Below, piece by piece: positions 8,336 to 16,425 of a DNA stretch of 42,037 nt. Where the stretch lies: NCBI GenBank assembly GCA_944392455.1, contig CALXWP010000012.1, positions 1-42,037 on the forward strand, given 5' to 3'. A model generated the notes under the pieces. That model did not search any database. It saw only the letters and a program-made list of their open reading frames with translations, and had not been told where the DNA came from. The stretch's first letter is position 1; each line of letters starts with the position of its first letter. The DNA comes from an uncultured Clostridia bacterium (GTDB taxonomy: Bacteria; Bacillota; Clostridia; TANB77; CAG-508). The position numbers and the translations under genes were made by a program.

Positions 8336-8758
8336 CTATACAATAGCAAAAGTAAGTTCACCTTTTGCGGCAACTTTACCATCAACTGTCGCTATGGCTT
8401 CTCCAACTCCTATTGGTCCTTTTTGTTTAATAATTTTTACTTCTAATTTTAATACATCACCAGGAATAACTTGTTTTTTGAATCTTAATTTATCGATTCC
8501 TCCAAACAAAGCATTTTTTCCTTTATTTTCTTCCATTGATAGTATTGCAACAGCTCCTGTTTGAGCCAAAGCTTCAACTATTAATACTCCCGGCATTATT
8601 GGTTGCCCTGGAAAATGTCCCTCAAAATGAGGTTCGTTTATACATACATTTTTATATGCAATTGCACTTTCTCCAGGTACATATTCTTCCACTCTATCAA
8701 TCATTAAAAATGGTGGTCTCTGTGGAATTATTTTCATTATTTCATTTATATCTAACAT
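8336..8758 (-). CDS. fabZ: 3-hydroxyacyl-[acyl-carrier-protein] dehydratase FabZ
   Basis: A 140-residue hot-dog-fold dehydratase that removes water from 3-hydroxyacyl-ACP in the elongation cycle. The catalytic histidine H48 lies in [13 protein letters not shown] and the catalytic glutamate E62 in VEALAQ. The N terminus [16 protein letters not shown] is typical. It lies 57 bases after accB on the same strand, between accB and the insertion that separates it from accC. Confidence 0.95.
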   Translation of the reverse strand: MLDINEIMKIIPQRPPFLMIDRVEEYVPGESAIAYKNVCINEPHFEGHFPGQPIMPGVLIVEALAQTGAVAILSMEENKGKNALFGGIDKLRFKKQVIPGDVLKLEVKIIKQKGPIGVGEAIATVDGKVAAKGELTFAIV

Positions 8759-8815
8759 ATGTTAATCTCCTTTGTATTTAGTTTTATGTATCATTTTTAT
8801 TTAATTCATTACTAA

Positions 8816-9265
8816 TTATTTTATTTTAAATAATGGTTTTCCATAGTCTACCATATCCCCATCATTAACGCAAACTTCAACTATTTCACCATCAAATTCT
8901 GATTCAATTTCATTCATTAATTTCATAGCTTCAACTATACAAAGTATATCTCCTTTTTTTACTTTGCTTCCAACTTCTACATATGGATCTGCTGTAGGAG
9001 ATGACTTTGAATAAAATGTACCAACCATAGGTGATTTAACTATTTTATAGTCTTCTTCATTTTTCTCTTCTGCTTTTTCTGTTTTTTCTACCTTTTTTTC
9101 AGGTACAGAAATATATTGTACATTTTCTTGTGGTACCGGAGCTATCCCCGGAGCTTTATTTTTTTTCATACTAATTTTTACTCCATCAGGAAATTCAATA
9201 CTTAATTCATCAATTTTAGCTTCTCCCATATCATCAATTATTCTTTTAATTTCTTCGTAATTCAT
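8816..9265 (-). CDS. accB: Biotin carboxyl carrier protein of acetyl-CoA carboxylase
   Basis: A 149-residue carrier that shuttles carboxyl-biotin between AccC and the AccA/AccD transferase. Residues 1-33 form the AccB N-terminal helix and strand. Residues 36-72 are a flexible linker rich in proline, lysine and glutamate. The biotinyl domain at 74-149 carries the biotin-accepting lysine K115 in VEAMKLMNEI. The start has AAAAGGAG upstream. Its position between fabF and fabZ is common in Firmicutes fab clusters. Confidence 0.95.
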   Translation of the reverse strand: MNYEEIKRIIDDMGEAKIDELSIEFPDGVKISMKKNKAPGIAPVPQENVQYISVPEKKVEKTEKAEEKNEEDYKIVKSPMVGTFYSKSSPTADPYVEVGSKVKKGDILCIVEAMKLMNEIESEFDGEIVEVCVNDGDMVDYGKPLFKIK

Positions 9266-9302
9266 AATATTCTCCTTTTATTTATATATTATTTAAATAT
9301 TA

Positions 9303-10541
9303 TTAGTTTTCATACTTTTTTAATAATATTGTTGCATTATGTCCGCCAAATCCTAATGAATTTGACATTGCATATTTTACATCTACATTTCTTCCTTCAT
9401 TTGGAACTATATCTAAATCACATTCTTCATCTGGCACTTTATAATTTATTGTAGCTGGTACAAACCCCTCTTCAATAGCTTTTGCACAAATAACTACTTC
9501 TACTCCTCCTGCTGCTCCAAGTAAATGACCAATATGACCTTTTGTTGAACTTACCATTACTTTTTTACTTGCTTCTCCAAACGCTGTTTTTATAGCTTGT
9601 GTTTCGCATGAATCATTTAAATGTGTTGATGTACCATGAGCATTTATGTATGTAACTTCTTCTGGTTTTACATTTGCTTCTTCCATAGCTACCATCATAG
9701 CTCTTGCTCCACCTTCTCCTCCTGGAGCTGGTGATGTAATATGATATGCATCTGATGTAGCTCCATATCCTACTACTTCTGCATATATTTTAGCTCCTCT
9801 ATTTTTTGCATGTTCTAATTCTTCTAATACAACAAGTCCTGCACCTTCTCCCATTACAAATCCGCTTCTTTCTTTATCAAATGGGATACTTGCTCTATTT
9901 TTATCTGTTGCTTGTGAAAGAGCTTTTATATTAGTAAAACCTGCTATTCCTGAAGGTGTTATAGCTGCTTCAGTTCCTCCTGCGATAACTACATCTTGGT
10001 ATCCGTTTTTTATCATTCTAAAACTTTCCCCTATACAATGTGTTCCTGAAGCACAAGCTGTAACCATTGATATAGATTCACCTTTTGTTCCAAGTTCAAT
10101 AGCAACATTTCCTGCTGCCATATTTCCAATTATCATAGGTATAAACATTGGAGAAACTCTATCTGGACCTTTTTGTAATAATGTGGAAATTTCTTTTTCT
10201 ATTGTTTCTAATCCTCCTATTCCAGATCCAAGTATAACTCCTACTCTTGTCATATCTTCTTTCTCTTTATCTAGTTTACTATCATTCCATGCTTCTTTCG
10301 CAGCAATGATTGCAAATTGAGAAAATTTATCTAATCTTTTTGCATTTCTTCTATCAAAATATTCTTCTGGATTATATCCTTTTACTTCACCTGCTAACTT
10401 AACTTTATAGTCTGTTGTATCAAAGTGTGTTATTTCATCTATACCACATTTTCCTTCTTTAATACCTTTCCAGAATTCTTCTGTATTATTTCCTATTGGA
10501 GTTATTGCTCCAAGACCTGTTATAACTACTCTTCTTTCCAT
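9303..10541 (-). CDS. fabF: Beta-ketoacyl-[acyl-carrier-protein] synthase II
   Basis: A 412-residue condensing enzyme that extends acyl-ACP with malonyl-ACP. The Cys-His-His triad is visible as C163 in VTACASGTH, H302 in NAHGTST and H339 in GHLLGAAGG. The N terminus RRVVITGLGAITPIG and the length are those of FabF rather than FabB. It sits 28 bases downstream of fabG, with GGAGAG as ribosome binding site. Confidence 0.96.
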   Translation of the reverse strand: MERRVVITGLGAITPIGNNTEEFWKGIKEGKCGIDEITHFDTTDYKVKLAGEVKGYNPEEYFDRRNAKRLDKFSQFAIIAAKEAWNDSKLDKEKEDMTRVGVILGSGIGGLETIEKEISTLLQKGPDRVSPMFIPMIIGNMAAGNVAIELGTKGESISMVTACASGTHCIGESFRMIKNGYQDVVIAGGTEAAITPSGIAGFTNIKALSQATDKNRASIPFDKERSGFVMGEGAGLVVLEELEHAKNRGAKIYAEVVGYGATSDAYHITSPAPGGEGGARAMMVAMEEANVKPEEVTYINAHGTSTHLNDSCETQAIKTAFGEASKKVMVSSTKGHIGHLLGAAGGVEVVICAKAIEEGFVPATINYKVPDEECDLDIVPNEGRNVDVKYAMSNSLGFGGHNATILLKKYEN

Positions 10542-10569
10542 TATATTCTCTCCTTTTATTTTTATATGA

Positions 10570-11310
10570 TTACATTACCATTCCACCATCAATATTTATA
10601 ACTTGACCTGTTATATATGAGCTATCATCTGATGATAAGAATTTAACAACTTTTGCCACTTCTCTAGGTGTTCCCATTCTTCTTAATGGAATTTGTGCAT
10701 GTATTCCTTCTTTTACTGAATCAGATAATACTTTTGTCATATCTGTATCAATAAATCCAGGTGCTACTGCATTTACTAAGATATTTCTACTTGCTACTTC
10801 TTTAGCTAAGCTTTTTGTAAATCCTATTATTCCTGCTTTTGATGCTGAATAATTTGTTTGTCCTGCATTTCCTGCAACACCAACTACTGATGATAAACTA
10901 ATTATTCTTCCTGATCTTTGTTTAATCATATATGGAATCACATTTCTTGTTACATTAAAAGTACCTGTTAGGTTAACATCTATAACTGATTCAAAATCTT
11001 CTTTTTTCATTCTCATTATTAACCCGTCTCTTGTAATACCTGCATTATTTACTAATACATCTATTCTTCCAAATTTTTCTATAGTATCTTTAACCATGCT
11101 TTCACATTGTTCAAAATCTGAAACATCAGCCTTAACAAATTCACATCTTACACCATTTTTTTCTATTTCATTTTTCACTTCATCATTTACGTCTTTTTCA
11201 CTTCTATAATTTATAGCTATATCAAATCCATTTTCTGCAAGTTCTAATGCTATTTCCTTTCCTATACCTCTTGTAGCTCCTGTAATTAAAGCAACTTTGT
11301 TTTCACTCAT
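10570..11310 (-). CDS. fabG: 3-oxoacyl-[acyl-carrier-protein] reductase
   Basis: A 246-residue NADPH-dependent short-chain dehydrogenase that reduces 3-ketoacyl-ACP. The nucleotide-binding glycines are in ITGATRGIGKEIA. NNAG is at 88-91, and the catalytic residues are S140, Y154 and K158 (YSASKAG). The C-terminal GQVINIDGGMVM is the usual FabG ending. It follows fabD by 46 bases. Confidence 0.95.
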   Translation of the reverse strand: MSENKVALITGATRGIGKEIALELAENGFDIAINYRSEKDVNDEVKNEIEKNGVRCEFVKADVSDFEQCESMVKDTIEKFGRIDVLVNNAGITRDGLIMRMKKEDFESVIDVNLTGTFNVTRNVIPYMIKQRSGRIISLSSVVGVAGNAGQTNYSASKAGIIGFTKSLAKEVASRNILVNAVAPGFIDTDMTKVLSDSVKEGIHAQIPLRRMGTPREVAKVVKFLSSDDSSYITGQVINIDGGMVM

Positions 11311-11356
11311 TTCATTTTCTTCCTTTCTATTTGTTTTTCTTTAATTTATCTTTTTA

Positions 11357-12295
11357 TTATTTTAAACTTTGCATTGCATTTTCTAATGTTTCTACATTTT
11401 CTATATTTAATATATTAGCTTCAACTTCTTTTTCTTTACATACTTTTTTAACAAATCCAGATAATGTTTTTCCAGGTCCTACTTCAACAAATGTATCAAT
11501 TCCCATTTCTAACATTGTTTCTATAGATTTTCTAAATTTAACTGGATTTATTACATGGTTTGCTAAAATGTCTACCATATCATCTTCATCTGTATAAGCT
11601 GTAGCATCTAAATTTTTAATTACTGATATTTCGCATTTATTAAATGATATTTTTTCTAATTCTTTTCTTAATTCATTAGATGCTTCTTTTAGTTTTTCTG
11701 TATGGAAAGGTCCACTTGTTTTTAATTCTATAGCTTTCCTTGCTCCCATTTCTTTTGCAATTTCCATTGCTCGAAGTACTGCTTCTTTTTCACCTGAAAC
11801 AACTACTTGACCAGGGCAATTATAGTTTACTGCTTTTACAAAACCTTTTTCTACTTTTGAGCAAACTTCTTCTACCTTGTCATCTTCCATTCCTATAATT
11901 GCTGCCATTGCCCAATCTCCTTCTGGAGCTAGATCTTGCATTAATCTTCCTCTTGTTCTAACTATTTTTGCTCCATCTTCTATTGAAATTGAATTAGCAC
12001 ATGTTAGTGCAGTATATTCTCCTAAACTTAATCCTGCTGCAGCTTCTGCTTTTATTCTTGCTTTATTAAGAATTTCTAATATTGCTAAACTCATTGTGTA
12101 TATTGCTATTTGTGTATTTTTTGTTTGATTTAATTCTTCTTGACTTAGGTTATATGTAATATCTTCTATATTTTCACCTAATACATTATCTACTCTTGAA
12201 TAAATTTCTCTTGCTTCATCATATTTTTCATAAATATCTTTTCCCATACCTACTGTTTGAGTTCCTTGTCCAGGAAAAATATACCCTATTTTCAT
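11357..12295 (-). CDS. fabD: Malonyl-CoA:ACP transacylase
   Basis: A 312-residue acyltransferase that loads malonate onto acyl carrier protein. It has the N-terminal FPGQGTQTVGMG oxyanion loop, the nucleophile S90 in GLSLGEY (leucine replaces the more usual histidine of GHSLGE, a variant seen in clostridia), and the catalytic H198 in SGPFHTEKL. It lies second in the operon, 73 bases after fabH. No acpP gene is found in the cluster, so the carrier protein must be encoded elsewhere. Confidence 0.94.
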   Translation of the reverse strand: MKIGYIFPGQGTQTVGMGKDIYEKYDEAREIYSRVDNVLGENIEDITYNLSQEELNQTKNTQIAIYTMSLAILEILNKARIKAEAAAGLSLGEYTALTCANSISIEDGAKIVRTRGRLMQDLAPEGDWAMAAIIGMEDDKVEEVCSKVEKGFVKAVNYNCPGQVVVSGEKEAVLRAMEIAKEMGARKAIELKTSGPFHTEKLKEASNELRKELEKISFNKCEISVIKNLDATAYTDEDDMVDILANHVINPVKFRKSIETMLEMGIDTFVEVGPGKTLSGFVKKVCKEKEVEANILNIENVETLENAMQSLK

Positions 12296-12368
12296 AAATG
12301 AATCTCTCCTTTTGTTTTTAGTTTAATTTCAATTTAATTTTATTTTTATTTTTATCTTTATCTTTATC

Positions 12369-13298
12369 TTATATTTGTATTAAAATACTTCCTAGGTTAA
12401 GACCTCCGCCATATCCTACAAGTATTATTTTATCATTTTCTTTTAATAAGTTATTTTTTATAACTTGATCTAATGCAATTGGTATACTTGCATTAAATAT
12501 ATTTCCTACATCAGATATATTTATATACATTTGCTCTGCAGTAGCACCAATTTTATTTGCCATGCTTTCCATAATTCTAATGTTTGATTGATGTGGAATT
12601 ATATATTTTATATTCTCTATTGATAAATTTTCTTTTTCTAATAATGCTTTAATATTTTCAGCTACTTTTACTGTTCCAAATTTATATATTTTCTTTCCAT
12701 CCATCTTAATCTTTTCATTTTCTTTAGATGTTAATATTTCCCCATCTTGACCAATGCTTTCTATATTTTTAGCATATTTTTTATTTTCGGCTTTTCCAAG
12801 TAAAGTAGCTCCTGCTCCATCTCCTAAAAGAATTGCTGTATTTATATCATTTTTATCAATATATTTAGATAATTTTTCAACACCTACAACTAAAGCATTA
12901 TTTACTTCATCTAATTCCAAATATTTTCTAGCAATATCTATAGCATTTATATATCCACTACACCCTGCTGATATATCCATGCACATACATTTATCTATAT
13001 TAAATGCTTTTTGTATTTCAAATGAAATACCTGGCATTGTAGTTTCATAATTAGTTGAAGCTACTATAATTAGCTCTATTTCATTTATATTAATATTTTC
13101 ATTAGTTTCTATTAAATTTTGAACTGCTTTAATTGCTAATTCTGATGTTTTTTCATCTTTTGCCCAATATCTATTTTTTATTCCCGTTCTCTGATATATC
13201 CAATTATCATCTATATTAAATATATCTTTAAAATAATTATTATCTATCTTTTCTTCAGGTAAATACATTCCACTTGCTAATATCTTTATTGAATTCAT
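12369..13298 (-). CDS. fabH: Beta-ketoacyl-ACP synthase III (FabH)
   Basis: A 309-residue initiating condensing enzyme that joins acyl-CoA with malonyl-ACP. The triad is C113 in DISAGCSGY, H236 in IIPHQSNIRI and N266 in DVGNIFNASIP. The substrate loop WIYQRTGI is conserved. It is the first gene of the minus-strand fab operon, with TGAGGAA before the ATG. No transcriptional regulator gene of FapR or FabT type is next to it. Its upstream region holds a TATAAT box and then the structured element at 13421-13500. Confidence 0.93.
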   Translation of the reverse strand: MNSIKILASGMYLPEEKIDNNYFKDIFNIDDNWIYQRTGIKNRYWAKDEKTSELAIKAVQNLIETNENININEIELIIVASTNYETTMPGISFEIQKAFNIDKCMCMDISAGCSGYINAIDIARKYLELDEVNNALVVGVEKLSKYIDKNDINTAILLGDGAGATLLGKAENKKYAKNIESIGQDGEILTSKENEKIKMDGKKIYKFGTVKVAENIKALLEKENLSIENIKYIIPHQSNIRIMESMANKIGATAEQMYINISDVGNIFNASIPIALDQVIKNNLLKENDKIILVGYGGGLNLGSILIQI

Positions 13299-13333
13299 AT
13301 GTATTCCTCACTATTATGTTTTTTTCCTACGAT

Positions 13334-13362
13334 ATTATATCATATATATTATTTTTTTGCAC
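13334..13362 (-). promoter_or_regulatory. Candidate promoter of the fab operon
   Basis: On the minus strand a perfect TATAAT lies at 13339-13334. The hexamer 17 bases upstream, GTGCAA, is a poor -35 box. I see no clear FapR-type palindrome around it. Confidence 0.35.
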
Positions 13363-13420
13363 TATTTTAGGCTAATATTAAACCAAGTGGTCAAAAAATT
13401 TATATGTATTTATTATAAGA

Positions 13421-13500
13421 TAGGCATTTCGCAGGTTCAGTCTCTGAAGCAATGGCGAAATACATGTCCTCGCTTTGCTCGGACGGCCCAAGGTAGCCTA
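13421..13500. other. Three-way-junction structured element, GC-richer than its surroundings
   Basis: A closing stem, TAGGC (13421-13425) with GCCTA (13496-13500), encloses two arms. The first is ATTTCGC (13426-13432) with GCGAAAT (13455-13461), carrying an inner hairpin TTCAG-TCT-CTGAA (13436-13448). The second is GTCC (13466-13469) with GGAC (13481-13484). All stems are perfect. The whole can fold on either strand. It is not a tRNA (no acceptor, anticodon or T-loop layout). It could be a small structured RNA or a palindromic intergenic repeat. I do not recognise the family. Confidence 0.55.
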
Positions 13501-13506
13501 ATCTTG

Positions 13507-13570
13507 TTGTATACGAAAAAATCGCTAAAGATACTGAAATATCAAGTAAAAGTCGATTTTTACTATACAA
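13507..13570. repeat. Long imperfect hairpin between fabH and rimO
   Basis: TTGTATA...AAAAATCG at 13507-13524 pairs with CGATTTTT...TATACAA at 13554-13570 over about 15 base pairs, with a loop of about 29 bases. It lies between the three-way element and the rimO terminator. Confidence 0.5.
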
Positions 13571-13574
13571 TAAA

Positions 13575-13615
13575 AATAAGCAGTATCTCTCCTATTTTAG
13601 GATCAACTGCTTATT
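13575..13615 (-). terminator. Terminator of rimO
   Basis: AATAAGCAGT at 13575-13584 pairs with ACTGCTTATT at 13606-13615. An inner stem TCCTA/TAGGA lies in the loop. It sits directly after the rimO stop codon. Confidence 0.7.
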
Positions 13616-13625
13616 ATATTTTTAA

Positions 13626-14930
13626 TTAATTACAGATCAAATCATAATTGCTAATATCAACTACTGTACCTTTTGTAAACTGACCAATTTCTATATTTTT
13701 ATCAGTATTTAAATATATTATGCCATCAATATCCGGAACATCCATATATGTTCTTCCTATATATGTTTTACCATCAAAAGATTTCTCTTCAACTAATATT
13801 TCGACTTCTTTTCCAATTTGTTTTTCTAGATTTTTCTTTGATATTTCCTGTTGCAGACTCATTATCTTATTATATCTACTTTTTTTAGTCATAGGATGTA
13901 TTTGTTCTTTTATTCTAGCTGCTGGTGTTCCATCCTCTTTTGAATATGCAAAGCAACCTAATTTATCAAACTTCACTTCTTTTAAGAAATTATATAATTC
14001 TTCAAAATTCTCTTTTGTCTCTCCTGGGAACCCTACCATAACTGTAGTTCTTATCACTACACCTTGGATCTCTTTTCTTAATTTTTTTATTAAATCTCTT
14101 ATAGACTTTCCATTACTTTGTCTATTCATTCTTTTTAATACTTGATCTGAAATATGTTGTATTGGTATATCAAAATATTTACATATTTTATCATTTTCTT
14201 TTACGCATTTTATAAGATCATCTGTTATTGTTTCTGGATAAGCATATAAAAATCTTACCCAGTGTAAATCTTTTATTTTACAAATTTCATTTAAAAGTTC
14301 TACTAATTTTGGCTTTCCATATATATCAGTACCATATTTTGTAGTATCTTGCGCAATTAAAATTAATTCTTTATATCCATCTTTAACTAATCTTTTTGCT
14401 TCTTCTATAATATCTTCCATTTTTCTACTTACTTGTGGTCCTCTAATATATGGTATTGCACAATATGTACATCTATTACTACATCCATCAGCAATTTTTA
14501 AATACGAATAATTTTCTCCTGTTGAAATAACTCTTTCTTTTACTTCATCAAAATTTTTATATTTATCTATATTTTTACTATCTTTTAATAAATCTTCAAT
14601 TTGCTTCCATAAAGTATTATATTCACTATATTTTATAAATAAATCTACTTCTGGAATAGCTTTTATTAATTCTTCTTTATATCTTTCTACTAAGCATCCC
14701 ATTACAATTAAATACTTACATTTATTCTTTTTATATTCTGCCATTTCTAATATAGTATTTATTGCTTCTTCTTTGGCAGACTCTATAAAACCACATGTAT
14801 TTATTACTATAACATCTGCATCTTCTGGTTTATTTACTATTTGATAATCATTTGCTTTAAAAATTCCTATTGTTTTTTCAGTATCTACTAAATTTTTGCT
14901 ACAGCCTAATGATACAAACCCTATTTTCAT
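13626..14930 (-). CDS. rimO: Ribosomal protein S12 methylthiotransferase RimO
   Basis: A 434-residue radical-SAM enzyme that adds a methylthio group to an aspartate of ribosomal protein S12. The N-terminal UPF0004 domain has the cluster cysteines C10 (SLGCSKNLVDTE), C46 (INTCGFI) and C79 (MGCLVERY). The radical-SAM motif is C150, C154 and C157 (DGCSNRCTYCAIP). A TRAM domain follows at about 370-434. SLGCSKNLVDTE distinguishes RimO from the tRNA enzymes MiaB and MtaB. It begins 12 bases after the capA-like gene. The GGTGG ribosome binding site spans that gene's stop codon, so the two form an operon. Confidence 0.95.
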   Translation of the reverse strand: MKIGFVSLGCSKNLVDTEKTIGIFKANDYQIVNKPEDADVIVINTCGFIESAKEEAINTILEMAEYKKNKCKYLIVMGCLVERYKEELIKAIPEVDLFIKYSEYNTLWKQIEDLLKDSKNIDKYKNFDEVKERVISTGENYSYLKIADGCSNRCTYCAIPYIRGPQVSRKMEDIIEEAKRLVKDGYKELILIAQDTTKYGTDIYGKPKLVELLNEICKIKDLHWVRFLYAYPETITDDLIKCVKENDKICKYFDIPIQHISDQVLKRMNRQSNGKSIRDLIKKLRKEIQGVVIRTTVMVGFPGETKENFEELYNFLKEVKFDKLGCFAYSKEDGTPAARIKEQIHPMTKKSRYNKIMSLQQEISKKNLEKQIGKEVEILVEEKSFDGKTYIGRTYMDVPDIDGIIYLNTDKNIEIGQFTKGTVVDISNYDLICN

Positions 14931-14942
14931 TTCTTATTCCAC

Positions 14943-16220
14943 CTATTCTACATTATTATTTATTCCTAATATTCTATTTAATCTATTTAAACCATTAACT
15001 AGATTATCATATACTTCTTTTGTAATTTTATCTGTTTCATCTCCAGTATATGAAGTTGCTGTATTCTTCATATCTATTAGTTCAAATCTATTTTGTTCTC
15101 CATCTCCATTATCTAGCATATATATAGGTGTATAATCCACTTTATTTAAATATATTTTACCATCTTTTCCACTTTTTCTTAATTCAATGTTTAAAACTAA
15201 CTCTGTTTTAGCTTCTTCTTCAGATAATGTTGATATATATGTTCCTAATGAATATGCAATAAAAGCTGTATCTCCATCACTATTTTGTTTGATTTCAATT
15301 GGTTGAACACAAGATGGATGTGAACCAATTATTAAATCAACTCCATTATTTACGAAAAAGTCTGCTATTTCTTTTTGTTCATCACTTACTGTTTCTGATA
15401 TTCCATCATCTCCCCAGTGAATCATGACACAAATATATTCTGCACCTTCTTTTTCTGCATATTCAATATCTTCTTTTGCTTTTTCCTCACTATATATATT
15501 TACTGCATTAATTTCATCATCACCTAATTGTCCTTCATTATCTAAAAAACATGTATATGATAAAATCGCAATTTTACTGTTTTTTACTTCTCTTATTACT
15601 ACAGAATCAGTATCTTTTGTGCTATCTCCTACAACTGTAAATCCTTCTTCTTCAAGATTTTCTTTTGTTTCATTTAATCCGCTTATACCATTATCTAAAC
15701 TATGATTATTAGCAATTGATATTAAATTTACCCCTGAATTTCTGATTGCTCTTGCAAATTCTATAGGAGCATTTTTATCATTATATTCATTATCTGTTAC
15801 ACTAGTTTCCAATGTTCCCATAACAATATCAGAAACATTTACTAGATTTTTTACATTATTAAACATATGAGAAAAATCATATGAATTATCATTTTCGTTA
15901 TATGCATCTTCTAACATTTCGTTACTGCATAATATATCTCCTACAGCTGATATTTTTATGCTAACATCTGATTCTGATATATTTTTATTGGTTTCTTCTA
16001 TATTTTCGCTTATTTGTGAAAATATTTCTTCTGATTGTGCTCTTATTTCTTCTTGTTGTTTTGCTAAAGCTTTTCTTTCTTGATTGTTTCTAAATAAATT
16101 AATACCTATACATACAATAATTATAGCAAGTAATATACTTACTATCCTAAAAAAGTTCTTTGAAGTAAGAAATTCCTTTATCCTAGTATTCCTTCTTACA
16201 TTTCTTCTGTTTCTTGACAT
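14943..16220 (-). CDS. CapA-family (poly-gamma-glutamate synthesis-like) metallophosphatase-fold protein
   Basis: A membrane-anchored protein of about 425 residues. A basic N terminus (RNRRNVRRNTR) and one transmembrane helix (about 27-46) are followed by a linker and then a CapA/PgsA domain outside the cell. Motifs are SAVGDILCSNEM, ANNHSLDNG, IHWGDDGI and GSHPSCVQP, which carry the metal-binding aspartates, asparagine and histidines. The frame opens at 16253, but a good promoter (16259-16287) would start the RNA at about 16252. An internal ATG is therefore needed: 16220 (preceded by GAGAGATGAAG) or 16229. Family members act in poly-gamma-glutamate or wall-linked polymer export, but no pgsBC genes are nearby, so the substrate is unknown. 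Confidence 0.85.
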   Translation of the reverse strand: MSRNRRNVRRNTRIKEFLTSKNFFRIVSILLAIIIVCIGINLFRNNQERKALAKQQEEIRAQSEEIFSQISENIEETNKNISESDVSIKISAVGDILCSNEMLEDAYNENDNSYDFSHMFNNVKNLVNVSDIVMGTLETSVTDNEYNDKNAPIEFARAIRNSGVNLISIANNHSLDNGISGLNETKENLEEEGFTVVGDSTKDTDSVVIREVKNSKIAILSYTCFLDNEGQLGDDEINAVNIYSEEKAKEDIEYAEKEGAEYICVMIHWGDDGISETVSDEQKEIADFFVNNGVDLIIGSHPSCVQPIEIKQNSDGDTAFIAYSLGTYISTLSEEEAKTELVLNIELRKSGKDGKIYLNKVDYTPIYMLDNGDGEQNRFELIDMKNTATSYTGDETDKITKEVYDNLVNGLNRLNRILGINNNVE

Positions 16221-16258
16221 ATTCTTCATCTCTCTTATAATATATTTTTTCATTTAAT

Positions 16259-16287
16259 ATTTTATCATTCTGTCTGCATTTTATCAA
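16259..16287 (-). promoter_or_regulatory. Promoter of the capA-like/rimO operon
   Basis: On the minus strand TTGATA (16287-16282), a 17-base spacer and TAAAAT (16264-16259). The expected start of the RNA falls in the first ATG of the frame, which decides against that start codon. Confidence 0.65.
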
Positions 16288-16369
16288 TACTCCATATTAT
16301 CTTTTATTTTAAATTTACTAATGTTTTATCAATATATTTATTGTATATTTTATTGAATAATTTCTTAGA

Positions 16370-16406
16370 ATATTGTAAAATATATCCAGTAATCCAATTA
16401 CAATAT
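16370..16406. promoter_or_regulatory. Inverted repeat upstream of the acyl-CoA synthetase, possible operator
   Basis: A perfect 9-bp inverted repeat, ATATTGTAA (16370-16378) and TTACAATAT (16398-16406), with a 19-base spacer, ends 19 bases before the start codon. It could bind a regulator or form an RNA hairpin. TTACAATAT also contains a TACAAT -10-like box. Confidence 0.4.
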
Positions 16407-16425
16407 ATTTTAAGAGGGGTGAATC

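Noticed and set aside
13340..13390. FapR- or FabT-type operator upstream of fabH
   Set aside because: Only short TTTA/TAAA half-sites are present; no convincing palindrome of either known type.
13436..13484. tRNA-like gene
   Set aside because: GGTTCAG resembles a T-loop, but there is no acceptor stem, anticodon arm or correct spacing.
13357..13629. Plus-strand ORF across the structured region
   Set aside because: It runs through hairpins and the rimO terminator and has no start signals or protein-like composition.
16221..16253. ATG at 16253 as the start of the capA-like gene
   Set aside because: The promoter at 16259-16287 would begin transcription at about this ATG, leaving no ribosome binding site.
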